Below are positions 20,039 through 29,621 of a stretch of DNA of 64,000 nucleotides, piece after piece (within the stretch, counting starts at the first letter, position 1; the number at the start of each line of letters is the position of its first letter). Where the stretch lies: assembly GCF_025947345.1 (NCBI RefSeq), contig NZ_CP110011.1:1364001-1428000 (forward strand), read 5' to 3'. Both the position numbers and the translations under genes were made by a program. The DNA comes from Flavobacterium sp. N502536 (GTDB lineage: Bacteria; Bacteroidota; Bacteroidia; Flavobacteriales; Flavobacteriaceae). The notes below the pieces were generated by a model that did no database searches, was not told the DNA's origin, and saw only the letters and a program-made list of their open reading frames with translations.

Positions 20039-20806
20039 TCAAAAATCAATACTAAACTGGTCTTTATCGCTTAAAAAATCGAGTTTTTTTCGGGTTTCCA
20101 ACATCACATTTTTATCCAGTTCGACCACAAAAACAGCTTCGGTTTCCTGTGGCTCGAGAATGTAATTTCCTAAAAAGTCAATCGCTTGTGAGTGTCCGAT
20201 ATGCTCGTAATTATTGGCATCCAAACCTACGCGGTTAACTCCAACCACATAACTTAGATTTTCGATCGCACGCGCTTTAAGCAAAGCATCCCAGGCATTG
20301 GTTCTTACTTTTGGCCAGTTGGCCACATACAGCAGCAAATCATAATTCTCCACATTTCTGGCAAATACCGGAAATCTCAAGTCATAACAAACCTGCAAAC
20401 AAATCTTCCAACCGAGATATTCCACAACTACTTTTTCGTTTCCGCTGGTATAGAATTGATCTTCTCCTGCAAGCGAAAACAAATGGCGCTTGTTGTAATA
20501 CTGAATTTCACCTGACGGAAAAACAAATACCATCCGATTGTAATACTTCTCATTTTCAACAACAACCAGACTTCCCGCGATAGCAACATTTTTCGTTCTC
20601 GCCAGAGACTGGATCCACGAAATAGTCTCCCCCTGCATCGTTTCGGCAACTGCAGCGGCGTTCATCGTAAATCCCGTTGAAAACATTTCCGGCAACACGA
20701 TCAAATGGACTTCGGAATCGATTTGATTGATTTTGGATTCAAACTGCTTTTTATTTTCTAAAGCATTTTCCCAATAAAGATCTGATTGTATAAGTGCGAT
20801 TTTCAT
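20039..20806 (-). CDS. Nitrilase-superfamily omega-amidase (YafV-like)
   Basis: Starting at the ATG at 20806 (MKIALIQSDLYWENA; 255 residues) the protein shows the nitrilase Glu-Lys-Cys triad. The Glu lies in IVLPEMFSTGF, the Lys in YYNKRHLFSLAGED and the Cys in ICLQVCYDLRFPVF. YVANWPKVR and ARAIENLSYVVGVNRVG are typical of the YafV/Nit2 omega-amidase branch, which hydrolyses alpha-ketoglutaramate to 2-oxoglutarate and ammonia. A longer upstream start would add residues from A/T-rich non-coding DNA and is rejected. Cytoplasmic. Confidence 0.88.
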   Translation of the reverse strand: MKIALIQSDLYWENALENKKQFESKINQIDSEVHLIVLPEMFSTGFTMNAAAVAETMQGETISWIQSLARTKNVAIAGSLVVVENEKYYNRMVFVFPSGEIQYYNKRHLFSLAGEDQFYTSGNEKVVVEYLGWKICLQVCYDLRFPVFARNVENYDLLLYVANWPKVRTNAWDALLKARAIENLSYVVGVNRVGLDANNYEHIGHSQAIDFLGNYILEPQETEAVFVVELDKNVMLETRKKLDFLSDKDQFSIDF

Positions 20807-20937
20807 ACCGTAAAAATACTTTTTTTTAAACAAAATGCCCAATTAAGATTTAGGTTTCACAAAATTTAGATTAAAGAGCCGCAAACCCAGTAAATATCGG
20901 ATTTTTCAGAATAAAAAAACATTATCTAAAAAAATTA

Positions 20938-20974
20938 TGCGAAAATATTGCATAAATTATGCAAAAATATTGCT
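20938..20974 (+). promoter_or_regulatory. Tandem operator upstream of susC1 (two 15-bp sites)
   Basis: Two copies of an imperfect palindrome lie 22 bp apart: TGCGAAAATATTGCA (20938-20952) and TGCAAAAATATTGCT (20960-20974). The same pattern (TGC-N8-TGCA) recurs before susC2 and the GH20 gene and near deoR. The second copy covers the -33 region of the promoter below. Binding by the locus DeoR regulator is inferred. Confidence 0.7.
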
Positions 20975-21002
20975 ATCAATGAATATAATTTATATATATT
21001 TG
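20970..21002 (+). promoter_or_regulatory. Promoter of susC1 (Bacteroidota type)
   Basis: The -33 TTG (20970-20972) and -7 TATATTTG (20995-21002) are separated by 22 bp, within the range for the Flavobacterium TTG / TAnnTTTG consensus. The -33 element is inside the second operator copy, fitting repression. Confidence 0.65.
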
Positions 21003-21333
21003 ACCGCTGATTCAAAAACACAACATCCTAAAAAACACTTAATTATGAAAAAACTCCCAATTTCAAAGGGCGCACCGCCAACACTATTTCTGACAAAAGC
21101 CAACAACTTCATTGCAATAAAAAAGCAAAAAACTAAAATACCATAAACCTATCCGCCATTTTTTTAAGTGTAGTACTAAAATTACAATCAAAACTAAACC
21201 ACTAGTAAAAGTACCACATTTCCGTTTGCAATAATTCGTCGTCAGGAAACGAATTAAAGCTCCTTCACTTTTCAGTGAAAGCAATAAAAAACAACCGATC
21301 ATTAACCCTCAACTAACTAAAAACCACAAAAGA
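21003..21333 (+). other. Long 5' leader of susC1 with two hairpins
   Basis: About 330 bases separate the -7 box from the susC1 start. No convincing gene is present: the small open frames here have no recognisable protein features. Two hairpins are visible close to the coding region: AATTCGT/ACGAATT (21233-21255) and TTCACT/AGTGAA with loop TTTC (21264-21279). They could provide post-transcriptional control, which is inference. Confidence 0.45.
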
Positions 21334-24300
21334 ATGAAACAAACTATTTTATTATTTATGTTCTTTTTTACGCTGCAGGTCACACTGGCACAAGTAAAAA
21401 CAATCAAAGGAACAGTTACCGACACTAACGGCATATCGATACCGGGAGCATCTGTAACCATAAAAGACGAAAGAAAAGGCACCACTACCGATTTTGACGG
21501 CAAATTCTCTATTGATGTAGAAAAAGGAAAAACCTTAGCCATTTCGTTCTTAGGGCTAGAAACACAAAATATTCTTATAGGCGACTCCAACACTGTTACT
21601 GTAAAATTAAAAGAAGCTGCTGCCACAGCCCTTTCGGGAGTTGTCGTTACCGCATTAGGCATAAAAAGAGAAAGAAAAGAACTGGGTTATTCCTTTCAGG
21701 ACGTAAAAGGAAAAGATTTGGCAGACAATCCTACCCTAAGTGTCGCTCAATCTCTATACGGAAAAGTAGCAGGGGTTAACATTTCTCAAACCACAGGAGG
21801 TTTTGGGGGTAGTTCCCGTATTGTAATCAGAGGAAACCGATCGATTAGCGGTGACAACCAGCCTTTATTTGTGGTTGACGGGGTTACTTTAGGAAATACC
21901 GGACTGGCCGCAATAACCGATTCTAAATCGGGACGATATTCAGAAGGGGCCGACAATGGAGACGGACTATCGAGTTTAAACATGGATGATATCGAAAACA
22001 TTTCGGTACTAAAAGGAGGAGCGGCCAGTGCGCTTTACGGCGAACGTGGTGCCAATGGAGTTATCGTTATTACCACTAAAAAGGGAAAAAGAAGCTCTTT
22101 AAAAGCCGAATATAACGGCACAACTACCTTTGACCAAATCAATACAACGTATAAAGATTTCCAAAGAGAATATGGCACAGGATCCAACGGAGTACTTCCA
22201 AATCCAAATGACATTGCAAATGGAAAAAATGCTACTACCAGCGCCTGGGGACCAAAATTCGGGTCGGCCGGCAACACTACAACACGAATCTTTGATGGCT
22301 CTTACAAACCTTATGAAAATGTAAAAGACAATATTAAAGATTTTTTCAGAACCGGAGTAAGCGTAAACAACAGCTTTAGTTTATCAGGAGGAGGGGACAA
22401 CACCAGCTTTAGATTAAACTACTCCAATCTTGATGCTACTGACATCGTTCCTAAAAGCGGCCTGAAAAGAAACACTTTCACGTTAGGGGTTAACTCTCAG
22501 ATACAAAAGCTAACACTGGATGCCAAATTTAGCTATGTTACAGAAAACACAGACAACAGGCCTTCCTTATCAGACGATGCCGGAAATCTCGGACTATCTG
22601 TTGCTGCAATAGCACCAAACATTGATCAGGCCTGGTTAAAAAATTATGAAGACCCAAATGGCGTATATTACCCATGGAACGCAGACGCCAACAGGTTAAA
22701 TCCTTATTTTGTTATAAACGAAAATAAAAATGAAACCAAAAAGAACAGAATACTGGGTAATTTCAGTGCCACCTATGCCCTTACTAGCTGGTTAAGCGCT
22801 ACCGCAAGAGCCGGAATTGACCGCTTTACATTTGAAAGCTCCGATTTTGTCAACGCCGGAAGCACCTGGCTATCCAGACAAAACGGATCTTTAATAAACA
22901 GCAACACAACCTTTCAGGAATACAATACAGAAGCGTTATTAAATGCTCAGAAATCATTTGGCGATTTTAACGTAACCTTTGGTGTTGGAGCTAATCAAAG
23001 AAATTCTCAAAGAATCGTTTCCGGAGTTGCGCTTACCGACATGATTACCAACGGAATCAACAAACAAGCCAACTTCCAGTCCAGCATTCTAAGTCCGAAA
23101 ACAAACGACGAAATTTTGGTACGTTCCGTATACTCGTACTTAAGAACCAATTATAAAAATTATTTGTTTTTAGATTTCACCGGACGTAACGACTGGAATT
23201 CAACCTTAGCCTCGGCCGTGAGCTCCTCTAACAACAATAATTATTCTTACTTTTATCCTTCGGTATCTTCCAGCTTTATCTTTACGGATGGTTTCGACAT
23301 TAAAAGTGATGTTTTAACTTTTGGAAAAATCAGAGCTTCCTGGGCAGGAACCGCAAAAGCACTGGAAACACCATACAGCACAGCACTTAATTACAACATA
23401 CAAACGAAACCGCTTTTAGGAAACCCCATTGGTTCAGTAGCCAACAGTATCATTCCAAACAACACCTTAAAGCCAGAATTCACTACAAGCTACGAAGCAG
23501 GAGTTGACTTAGGTTTTTTTAAAAACCGTTTACAACTTGATTTTTCTTATTATTATACCAAAACAAAAAACCAGTTAATTGTATTAAATACTTCACAAAC
23601 TTCAGGTTTTGTTGGCGCCAATGCCAATGCGGGTACCGTTGAAAACCAAGGTTTCGAAGCCTTAATAACCGCCGGAATTTTCAGAAACCCGGAAGGATTC
23701 AATTGGGACATTACCTTAAACTTTGCAAAAAACGAAAACAAACTACTGGAATTAACCGACAAAACCGACCTTCAAGTGATCTCGAATGCACGATGGGCCG
23801 GAGCACAAATTGTGGCCAAAGTAGGAGAAAGTTCTACGGAAATCTACGGAAGAAAATTCCAAAGATCACCTGATGGCCAAGTAATCATAGGAGCAAACGG
23901 GCTTCCACTGTTAACCGATGGCTATGAAAGTTTAGGAAAAACCGCCCCAGACTGGATTGGAGGCGTTACCAATGAGTTTTCTTATAAAGGAATTAGTCTT
24001 AGAGCCAATTTCGACATGAAATTTGGAGGCAAAGTATACTCTATGACCAATGCTTATGCAGCTTACAATGGACTATCAGACGAAACTATTGAAGGCAGAG
24101 ATGGATATAATGCCTGGGTTGCCGCACAACTTGCAGCCGGAAAAACACTAAATGAAATAGGGCAATTAACTCCAACCGCCGGACTTATTGTAGAAGGTGT
24201 AACTGAAATCAAAGACGGTAGCGGTAATGTAACCGGATACCAGAACAACACACGTTATGTTAACCCTCAAACGTATTGGAGAAGTCTGTATGGAGATAAT

Positions 24301-24570
24301 ACTACACCGGAACCTTTTGTTTACGATGCTTCTTACGTTAAACTTAGAGAAGCCTCTATAGGTTACGATTTTCCTAAAAAGTGGTTAAAAGGAACCGGAC
24401 TTGACCGATTTAAATTTTCGGTAATTGGTAGAAACCTGTGGAATATCTATTCTAAAGTTCCAAACATCGATCCGGAATCTACTTACACTAACGGAAATGG
24501 ACAAGGCTTTGAATACGGTTCTTTGCCTTATCGAAGATCTTATGGTTTTAATCTACAATTATCCTTCTAA
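21334..24570 (+). CDS. SusC/RagA-family TonB-linked outer-membrane glycan importer (first pair)
   Basis: The 1,078-residue protein has a signal peptide (MKQTILLFMFFFTLQVTLAQ), a carboxypeptidase-D-regulatory-like domain (IKGTVTDTNGISIPGASVTIKD...DFDGKFSIDVEKG, about 24-95), a TonB-box/linker region and a plug with SIRGNRS-like (IVIRGNRSISGDNQPLFVVDGVTL) and VLKGGAASALYGERGANGVIVITTKKG. A large barrel follows, ending NLQLSF. The SusD partner begins 18 bases downstream, confirming a SusCD pair. It should import oligosaccharides. Neighbouring GH20 and acid-sugar genes point to N-acetylglucosamine-type, possibly C1-oxidised, chitooligosaccharides. Transcription appears driven from the operator-overlapped promoter at 20970-21002. 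Confidence 0.95.
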   Translation: MKQTILLFMFFFTLQVTLAQVKTIKGTVTDTNGISIPGASVTIKDERKGTTTDFDGKFSIDVEKGKTLAISFLGLETQNILIGDSNTVTVKLKEAAATALSGVVVTALGIKRERKELGYSFQDVKGKDLADNPTLSVAQSLYGKVAGVNISQTTGGFGGSSRIVIRGNRSISGDNQPLFVVDGVTLGNTGLAAITDSKSGRYSEGADNGDGLSSLNMDDIENISVLKGGAASALYGERGANGVIVITTKKGKRSSLKAEYNGTTTFDQINTTYKDFQREYGTGSNGVLPNPNDIANGKNATTSAWGPKFGSAGNTTTRIFDGSYKPYENVKDNIKDFFRTGVSVNNSFSLSGGGDNTSFRLNYSNLDATDIVPKSGLKRNTFTLGVNSQIQKLTLDAKFSYVTENTDNRPSLSDDAGNLGLSVAAIAPNIDQAWLKNYEDPNGVYYPWNADANRLNPYFVINENKNETKKNRILGNFSATYALTSWLSATARAGIDRFTFESSDFVNAGSTWLSRQNGSLINSNTTFQEYNTEALLNAQKSFGDFNVTFGVGANQRNSQRIVSGVALTDMITNGINKQANFQSSILSPKTNDEILVRSVYSYLRTNYKNYLFLDFTGRNDWNSTLASAVSSSNNNNYSYFYPSVSSSFIFTDGFDIKSDVLTFGKIRASWAGTAKALETPYSTALNYNIQTKPLLGNPIGSVANSIIPNNTLKPEFTTSYEAGVDLGFFKNRLQLDFSYYYTKTKNQLIVLNTSQTSGFVGANANAGTVENQGFEALITAGIFRNPEGFNWDITLNFAKNENKLLELTDKTDLQVISNARWAGAQIVAKVGESSTEIYGRKFQRSPDGQVIIGANGLPLLTDGYESLGKTAPDWIGGVTNEFSYKGISLRANFDMKFGGKVYSMTNAYAAYNGLSDETIEGRDGYNAWVAAQLAAGKTLNEIGQLTPTAGLIVEGVTEIKDGSGNVTGYQNNTRYVNPQTYWRSLYGDNTTPEPFVYDASYVKLREASIGYDFPKKWLKGTGLDRFKFSVIGRNLWNIYSKVPNIDPESTYTNGNGQGFEYGSLPYRRSYGFNLQLSF

Positions 24571-24588
24571 CCCTCAAATTTGATTCAA

Positions 24589-26088
24589 ATGAAAAAATAT
24601 ATAGTACAATTAACAAAATATACGCTCGGTGCCATAGTACTCCTTAGCACAACTAATTGTGCCGACGACGAACTTTTCAGGGAAACCAATACCAATCCTG
24701 AATCATTCGTAACCATAGCTCCTTCAGCACAATTAACCGGTGTTGAAGCTTCCTTCTCAGGTGCAATCTTCGAACAATGGAGAGCCAATCTTATTTACGG
24801 AGAAGGATTCATTCAGCATCTTGGAGCTGCCTGGGCAACAGCAACTTTTGGTTCTTTTTACGCAAGCAGCACCGAATACCAGGGAGCGCTTTGGAATGCA
24901 AATTATGGCGGTGGACTGATACGCAACGTTATAGACCTCAATGAAAGAACCAATGGGAAAGCAGAGTTCACCAACCTAAATGCAGTCGCAAAAACATTGA
25001 AAGTTATGGCTTTTCAACGTCTGACAGATTTATACGGAGACGTTCCTTACTCAGAAGCCGGTTTGGGGTACTACCAAAATATCTTCTATCCGAAATACGA
25101 CAGTCAAAAAGATATTTACACTGACTTTTTTAAAGTTTTGGATGAAGCTTATAGTCAAATACAATCTGGAACTGATCCCATAAAAGGAGATATATTTTAT
25201 GCAGGGGATGTCTCTAAATGGAAAAAAATGATCAGCTCCTTAAGACTGCGCTGCGCGATGCGAATTTCAAAAGTAGATCCTGCCCTCGCCAAAGAGCAAA
25301 TTCAAAAAGCAGTTGCAAATGGTATCTTCACAAGCAACGATGACAATTGTTATATGAAACACGACGCCACTCTTCCGGAAACAGTCGGAGCGGTGAACAA
25401 CGGTAACGGACTGTCTCATGCCTTAAAAGGCAACGAACTAACAGACCGTCCTACTACCACCCTATTTGATGCATTGGGAGACGATCCGAGAAAAAAAATA
25501 TGGTTCTTACCTGCTCCTAACGGTAATTATGTGGCTATTAATCCGAACATGTACGGCTACAATTTCCCGGGTGGAGGCGGTAATATTTCAAGATTGCAGC
25601 CCTATTTATACGAGAACAGTGCTCCATACCTACATCTTACTTATTCAGAAACACAACTGCTTTTGGCAGAAGCTTCTTTTAGAAATCTCTATACAGGCGA
25701 CACCAAAAATCTTTACAAAAAAGGAATTGAAGCCGGAATCAGACAATGGGTTATTTTTAAAGATGCCAGCATTATCGACAACAATGCCATTACCGCCTTC
25801 TTAGCGACAAAAAACCTGACTTCCGGAAAAGAGCTGGAGGAAATTGCAACCCAACAATGGCTCACTTTATTTTTAAACGGAATGGAAGCTTACAGCAATC
25901 ACAGGCGAACAAACTTTCCGGTTTTGGTCAAAATAACAAATGTAGGATCAACCACAAACGGAGTTATGCCTACCAGAATGCCTTACCCTCCTGAAGAATC
26001 CACAAGTAACAAAGAGAATTATTTAGCGGCAGGTGCCAAATACAACAATAACAGCTGGCTTGCTAAAGTTTGGTGGGATGTAGATTAA
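24589..26088 (+). CDS. SusD/RagB-like surface glycan-binding lipoprotein (first pair)
   Basis: Starting at ATG 24589 (MKKYIVQLTKYTLG...; 499 residues) the protein has a lipoprotein signal with lipobox TTNCADD. It has the SusD-like_2 family pattern: FRETNTNPESF after the Cys, RLTDLYGDVPYSEA (the conserved DLYGDVPY motif), FYPKYDSQKDIYTDFFKVLDEA, SKWKKMISSLRLRCAMRISKVDP and a C-terminal YPPEE...WWDVD. It covers the SusC opening as a lid and binds glycan at the surface. A TTG nine bases upstream is a worse start. The unit ends at the strong hairpin 26132-26170, so the first SusCD pair is probably its own operon. Confidence 0.94.
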   Translation: MKKYIVQLTKYTLGAIVLLSTTNCADDELFRETNTNPESFVTIAPSAQLTGVEASFSGAIFEQWRANLIYGEGFIQHLGAAWATATFGSFYASSTEYQGALWNANYGGGLIRNVIDLNERTNGKAEFTNLNAVAKTLKVMAFQRLTDLYGDVPYSEAGLGYYQNIFYPKYDSQKDIYTDFFKVLDEAYSQIQSGTDPIKGDIFYAGDVSKWKKMISSLRLRCAMRISKVDPALAKEQIQKAVANGIFTSNDDNCYMKHDATLPETVGAVNNGNGLSHALKGNELTDRPTTTLFDALGDDPRKKIWFLPAPNGNYVAINPNMYGYNFPGGGGNISRLQPYLYENSAPYLHLTYSETQLLLAEASFRNLYTGDTKNLYKKGIEAGIRQWVIFKDASIIDNNAITAFLATKNLTSGKELEEIATQQWLTLFLNGMEAYSNHRRTNFPVLVKITNVGSTTNGVMPTRMPYPPEESTSNKENYLAAGAKYNNNSWLAKVWWDVD

Positions 26089-26131
26089 ACTGCTATATTG
26101 CATCAAACACAAATCCTTTCATGTTGACCAT

Positions 26132-26170
26132 AATACCATTCGTAATTCATATTGAATTATGGATGGTATT
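26132..26170 (+). terminator. Strong intrinsic terminator after the first SusCD pair
   Basis: An 18-bp stem (26132-26149 with 26153-26170, two G-T wobbles) with a 3-base loop is followed by a run of T. It insulates the first SusCD operon from the second promoter region. Confidence 0.9.
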
Positions 26171-26347
26171 TTTTTAGGCTTTCGCGATCCAAAACGAACT
26201 GAATTCCCCAAGCTACTTATTCTAAAAATACGAATTTTAAGATTAAAACCTGTTCCTTCCGGAAAAGCTTATTCTGCAAAAATTTCTCAAAACACCTTTA
26301 GAAACCTCATTTCTTTTGGATTATAAAAATACTTTAGAAAAAAATAT

Positions 26348-26382
26348 TGCAAAAAAAATGCACTTTGTGCAAAAAAAATGCA
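26348..26382 (+). promoter_or_regulatory. Tandem operator upstream of susC2 (two identical 15-bp sites)
   Basis: Two exact copies of TGCAAAAAAAATGCA lie at 26348-26362 and 26368-26382, 20 bp apart. The same 15-mer recurs exactly before the GH20 gene at 38205-38219 and in variant form before susC1. Position just upstream of the -7 box (19-bp gap) matches the other two promoters. Confidence 0.75.
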
Positions 26383-26401
26383 AACGAATAAAAATAATAT
26401 A

Positions 26402-26409
26402 TATATTTG
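26402..26409 (+). promoter_or_regulatory. -7 promoter element of susC2
   Basis: TATATTTG fits the Bacteroidota TAnnTTTG -7 consensus and lies 43 bp before the chosen susC2 start. The -33 element would fall in the second operator copy, where no perfect TTG is present (ATG at 26378-26380, 21-bp spacer). Confidence 0.6.
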
Positions 26410-26451
26410 ATCGCCAATAAAACCAAAATAAAACATGAAAACCAAAGTATT

Positions 26452-29400
26452 ATGAAAACAAAGCTAATTTCATTAGTATTTATTGGGGGAGTAATCTTCT
26501 CAGCAAATGCAAAAGAAGCTGCAATTAAAACGCACCTTTTTGAACAAAAAAGCAGTCAGATTGAAATTTCAGGCCAGATCATTGGTCAGGATGATGGAAT
26601 GCCAATTGCCGGAGCAACAATTTATGCTAAAGGCAATAACAAAATAGCAACGATAACAGATGAAACCGGAAAATTCAAACTAAATGTTCCGGAAAACGAA
26701 ACTCACATTGTTGTTTCTTATATGGGTTACGCTACATTAGAATACAAACTGGATCAGGTTAAAGATTTAATCATAAGCATGAAACCTGCTGAAAATGTAT
26801 TGGATCAGGTTTTAGTAACTGCACTGGGAGTTAAAAAAAGTACAAAAGCAATTTCCTATGCAGTAACCGAACTTAAAGGAACTGAATTTACAAAAGCCAA
26901 AGAAACGAATATCACCAATGCCCTGGCAGGAAAAATTGCCGGTGTAAACGTGAGCGGTACTGCAACGGGGCCAACCGGATCGACCAGAGTCGTAATTCGT
27001 GGAAATGGTTCCCTAAACGGAAACAATCAGCCTATGTATGTGGTAAACGACCTGCCAATCGACAATACACAACTGAATTTACCGGGTACCGGAAATGCAC
27101 CGGGATCACCAAGAATTAACGTAGACCGAGGTGATGGAACTTCTGTTATCAATCCCGACGATATTAAAAGCATCACGGTATTAAAAGGTGGAACCGCTGC
27201 CGCACTATACGGTGCAAATGCGGCAAACGGTGTGATCTTAATTCAGACTAAAAGAGGATCTGCTCAAAAAGGAATTGGTGCAGAATACAACACTTCTTTT
27301 ACTTTTGAAACTCCGGCTATTAAACCAGACTGGCAATATGAGTATGGCGCAGGAGCTTTGGGTAAAAAACCTGCCACACAAGCGGAAGCAATAGAATTTG
27401 GACGCTGGTCATGGGGAGCCAAAATGGACGGAACAGACGTGGTTCAATTTGACGGAGTAAAAAGACCTTACTCTCCTCAAAAAGACAACATTAAAAACCT
27501 CTACCAAACCGGAACTACTTTTATCAACTCTCTTGCTTTATCAGGAGGAAACGACAAAGCAGCCGGACGCCTATCGTTTATGAATATGGACAATCAGGGT
27601 ATTGTACCTAATTCTTCTTTCAACCGAAAAAGTGTCAACATCGCTAGTAATGTTAACCTAACTGACTGGTTAAAATTTGACGTTGTCGCGCAATACAATA
27701 TCGACAAAACAGAGAACAGAACAACCGTTTCTGATGCTGAAGCCAATCCAAACTGGGCAACTTATATGATCTCCAATACGGTCGACATCCGCAATCTTGC
27801 TCCGGGTTATAATGCAAATGGCATTGAAATTCCATGGAATCCTGTTGCAGTAGCCACCAATCCATATTTTGCCGTTAACAAGATTAAAAACAACGACACC
27901 AAAAACCGTTTTATCGGAATGCTGAATGTAAAAGTAAATTTTACTCCTGAATTATTCCTTCAGGGAAGAATCGGACAAGATTATACCAATTATGACTTTT
28001 ACGGATACATTCCTAAAACGACTTTAAACAATCCGGTTGGAAACGGACAGGGTTCTAAAGTAAAATTATCGAACCTAAACTCTGAAGCCATTCTGAACTA
28101 CACCAAGAAAAACATTTACAAAGATTTCTCTTTAAACGCTTTACTTGGAGTCAATTCCCGTACCAACATAAGAGACGAAGTTAGAATAGACGGATCTAAT
28201 TTTATATTAGACGACTTCTACTCTTTAACCAACTTAGCCACTATAACCTACAGCTATCCTTACGGAAAAACAAAAACAAACTCGGTATACGCTGCTGCAG
28301 ATTTAGACTATAAAAATATTGTTTTCTTAAACTTCACAGGGCGTCAGGATTGGTTCTCGACCCTTTCAAAAGAAAACAACACGATCTTTTATCCGTCAGT
28401 AGGTACAAGTGTTATCCTATCTGATATTGTTACAATGCCGCAATGGATTTCATTCAGCAAAGTAAGAGCTTCCTGGGCACAAGTTGGAGGAGCTACTCCC
28501 GATCCATACGCCTTAAACCAATCTTATTCTATGATTCAGGGCGGACATCTAGGTCAGCAATTACAAAGTACAACAGGTTCAAGAGTCCCAAATTCTACTT
28601 TAAGTCCGTTAACTTCAACAACTGTAGAGATCGGAACAGACATGGGCTTTTTTAACAATCGCTTAAATCTTGATTTTGCATGGTACAACCGTGAAACGAC
28701 AAATGACATTGTAGAAACGACTATCTCTAATGCATCGGGAGCAAGAACCGCTTTATTGAACCTTGGAAAAATGAAAAATACCGGAGTGGAACTTTTAGTG
28801 AGCGGAAAAATCATTAACAACGATAAATTCTCATGGGAAGCCAGCATCAACGGATCTTATAACAAAAACACAGTTGAATCGCTTACAGGCCAATTGAACT
28901 CACTTACTATGGCAACTTCTGTAAACGGATATGTAACTATCAATAGCGATGTAAACCGTCCGTACAGTATCATCAAAGGTTACAAACCGCTTAAAGATGC
29001 CAATGGAAATACAGTATACAATGTAAGTAGCAGTAACGCTGCAACTGTAGCACAGGGTCCGCTTGAAGAATTGGGTCAGGGTGTTCATCCGTGGTCAGCA
29101 GGTATTAGTAATGAATTCAAATACAAATCAGTATCCTTCAGCTTTTTAATTGACGGAAAATTCGGTGGAGATTTATACTCCGGAACAGACTTATACGGAA
29201 CCCGTATGGGACTAACCAAGCTTACGCTGGAAGGTCGTGAAAACGGATTGCCAATCTCAGGTGTTGATACTAAAGGAAATCCTGTAAATATGACAATCGC
29301 ACCTGAAAACTTAAGAACGTACTACGATGGTTTAAGAAACATCTCTTCTTATTTCGTTTACGACGCCAGTTTTGTAAAATTAAGACAGGTAATTATTGGT

Positions 29401-29610
29401 TATCAGCTACCAATTGAAAAATTTGGATTTTTATCCAAACTTCAGGGAGCCTCTGTTTCTTTTATCGCAAGAAACCTGTTTATCCTTTACAAGAAAACAC
29501 CTAACGTAGATCCTGAATCTGTATTTAGTGCCGGAAACGCACAAGGTATAGAACAATTTGGAGTACCTAGAACAAGAAGTTTCGGACTAAGTTTAAACGT
29601 TAAATTTTAA
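26452..29610 (+). CDS. SusC/RagA-family TonB-linked outer-membrane glycan importer (second pair)
   Basis: The start is placed at ATG 26452 (MKTKLISLVFIGGVIFSANA, a good signal peptide; 1,052 residues). An upstream TTG at 26407 overlaps the -7 box and is rejected. Domains are the CarboxypepD_reg-like segment (ISGQIIGQDDGMPIAGATIYAKGN, about 40-115), plug (VVIRGNGSLNGNNQPMYVVNDLPI; VLKGGTAAALYGANAANGVILIQTKRG) and a barrel ending LSLNVKF. Its SusD partner starts 11 bases downstream. It differs clearly from the first SusC, so the locus probably handles more than one oligosaccharide length or type. A six-codon frame (26435-26455, MKTKVL) overlaps the start by ATGA and could couple translation. 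Confidence 0.94.
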   Translation: MKTKLISLVFIGGVIFSANAKEAAIKTHLFEQKSSQIEISGQIIGQDDGMPIAGATIYAKGNNKIATITDETGKFKLNVPENETHIVVSYMGYATLEYKLDQVKDLIISMKPAENVLDQVLVTALGVKKSTKAISYAVTELKGTEFTKAKETNITNALAGKIAGVNVSGTATGPTGSTRVVIRGNGSLNGNNQPMYVVNDLPIDNTQLNLPGTGNAPGSPRINVDRGDGTSVINPDDIKSITVLKGGTAAALYGANAANGVILIQTKRGSAQKGIGAEYNTSFTFETPAIKPDWQYEYGAGALGKKPATQAEAIEFGRWSWGAKMDGTDVVQFDGVKRPYSPQKDNIKNLYQTGTTFINSLALSGGNDKAAGRLSFMNMDNQGIVPNSSFNRKSVNIASNVNLTDWLKFDVVAQYNIDKTENRTTVSDAEANPNWATYMISNTVDIRNLAPGYNANGIEIPWNPVAVATNPYFAVNKIKNNDTKNRFIGMLNVKVNFTPELFLQGRIGQDYTNYDFYGYIPKTTLNNPVGNGQGSKVKLSNLNSEAILNYTKKNIYKDFSLNALLGVNSRTNIRDEVRIDGSNFILDDFYSLTNLATITYSYPYGKTKTNSVYAAADLDYKNIVFLNFTGRQDWFSTLSKENNTIFYPSVGTSVILSDIVTMPQWISFSKVRASWAQVGGATPDPYALNQSYSMIQGGHLGQQLQSTTGSRVPNSTLSPLTSTTVEIGTDMGFFNNRLNLDFAWYNRETTNDIVETTISNASGARTALLNLGKMKNTGVELLVSGKIINNDKFSWEASINGSYNKNTVESLTGQLNSLTMATSVNGYVTINSDVNRPYSIIKGYKPLKDANGNTVYNVSSSNAATVAQGPLEELGQGVHPWSAGISNEFKYKSVSFSFLIDGKFGGDLYSGTDLYGTRMGLTKLTLEGRENGLPISGVDTKGNPVNMTIAPENLRTYYDGLRNISSYFVYDASFVKLRQVIIGYQLPIEKFGFLSKLQGASVSFIARNLFILYKKTPNVDPESVFSAGNAQGIEQFGVPRTRSFGLSLNVKF

Positions 29611-29621
29611 AGAACAAAATC

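Noticed and set aside
20937..21146. 69-codon open frame before susC1
   Set aside because: It begins inside the operator, runs through the promoter and has low-complexity Lys/Ile-rich content; it is non-coding leader.
26407..26451. Longer susC2 start at TTG 26407
   Set aside because: That codon lies in the -7 promoter box, and the added residues would precede a normal signal peptide beginning at ATG 26452.
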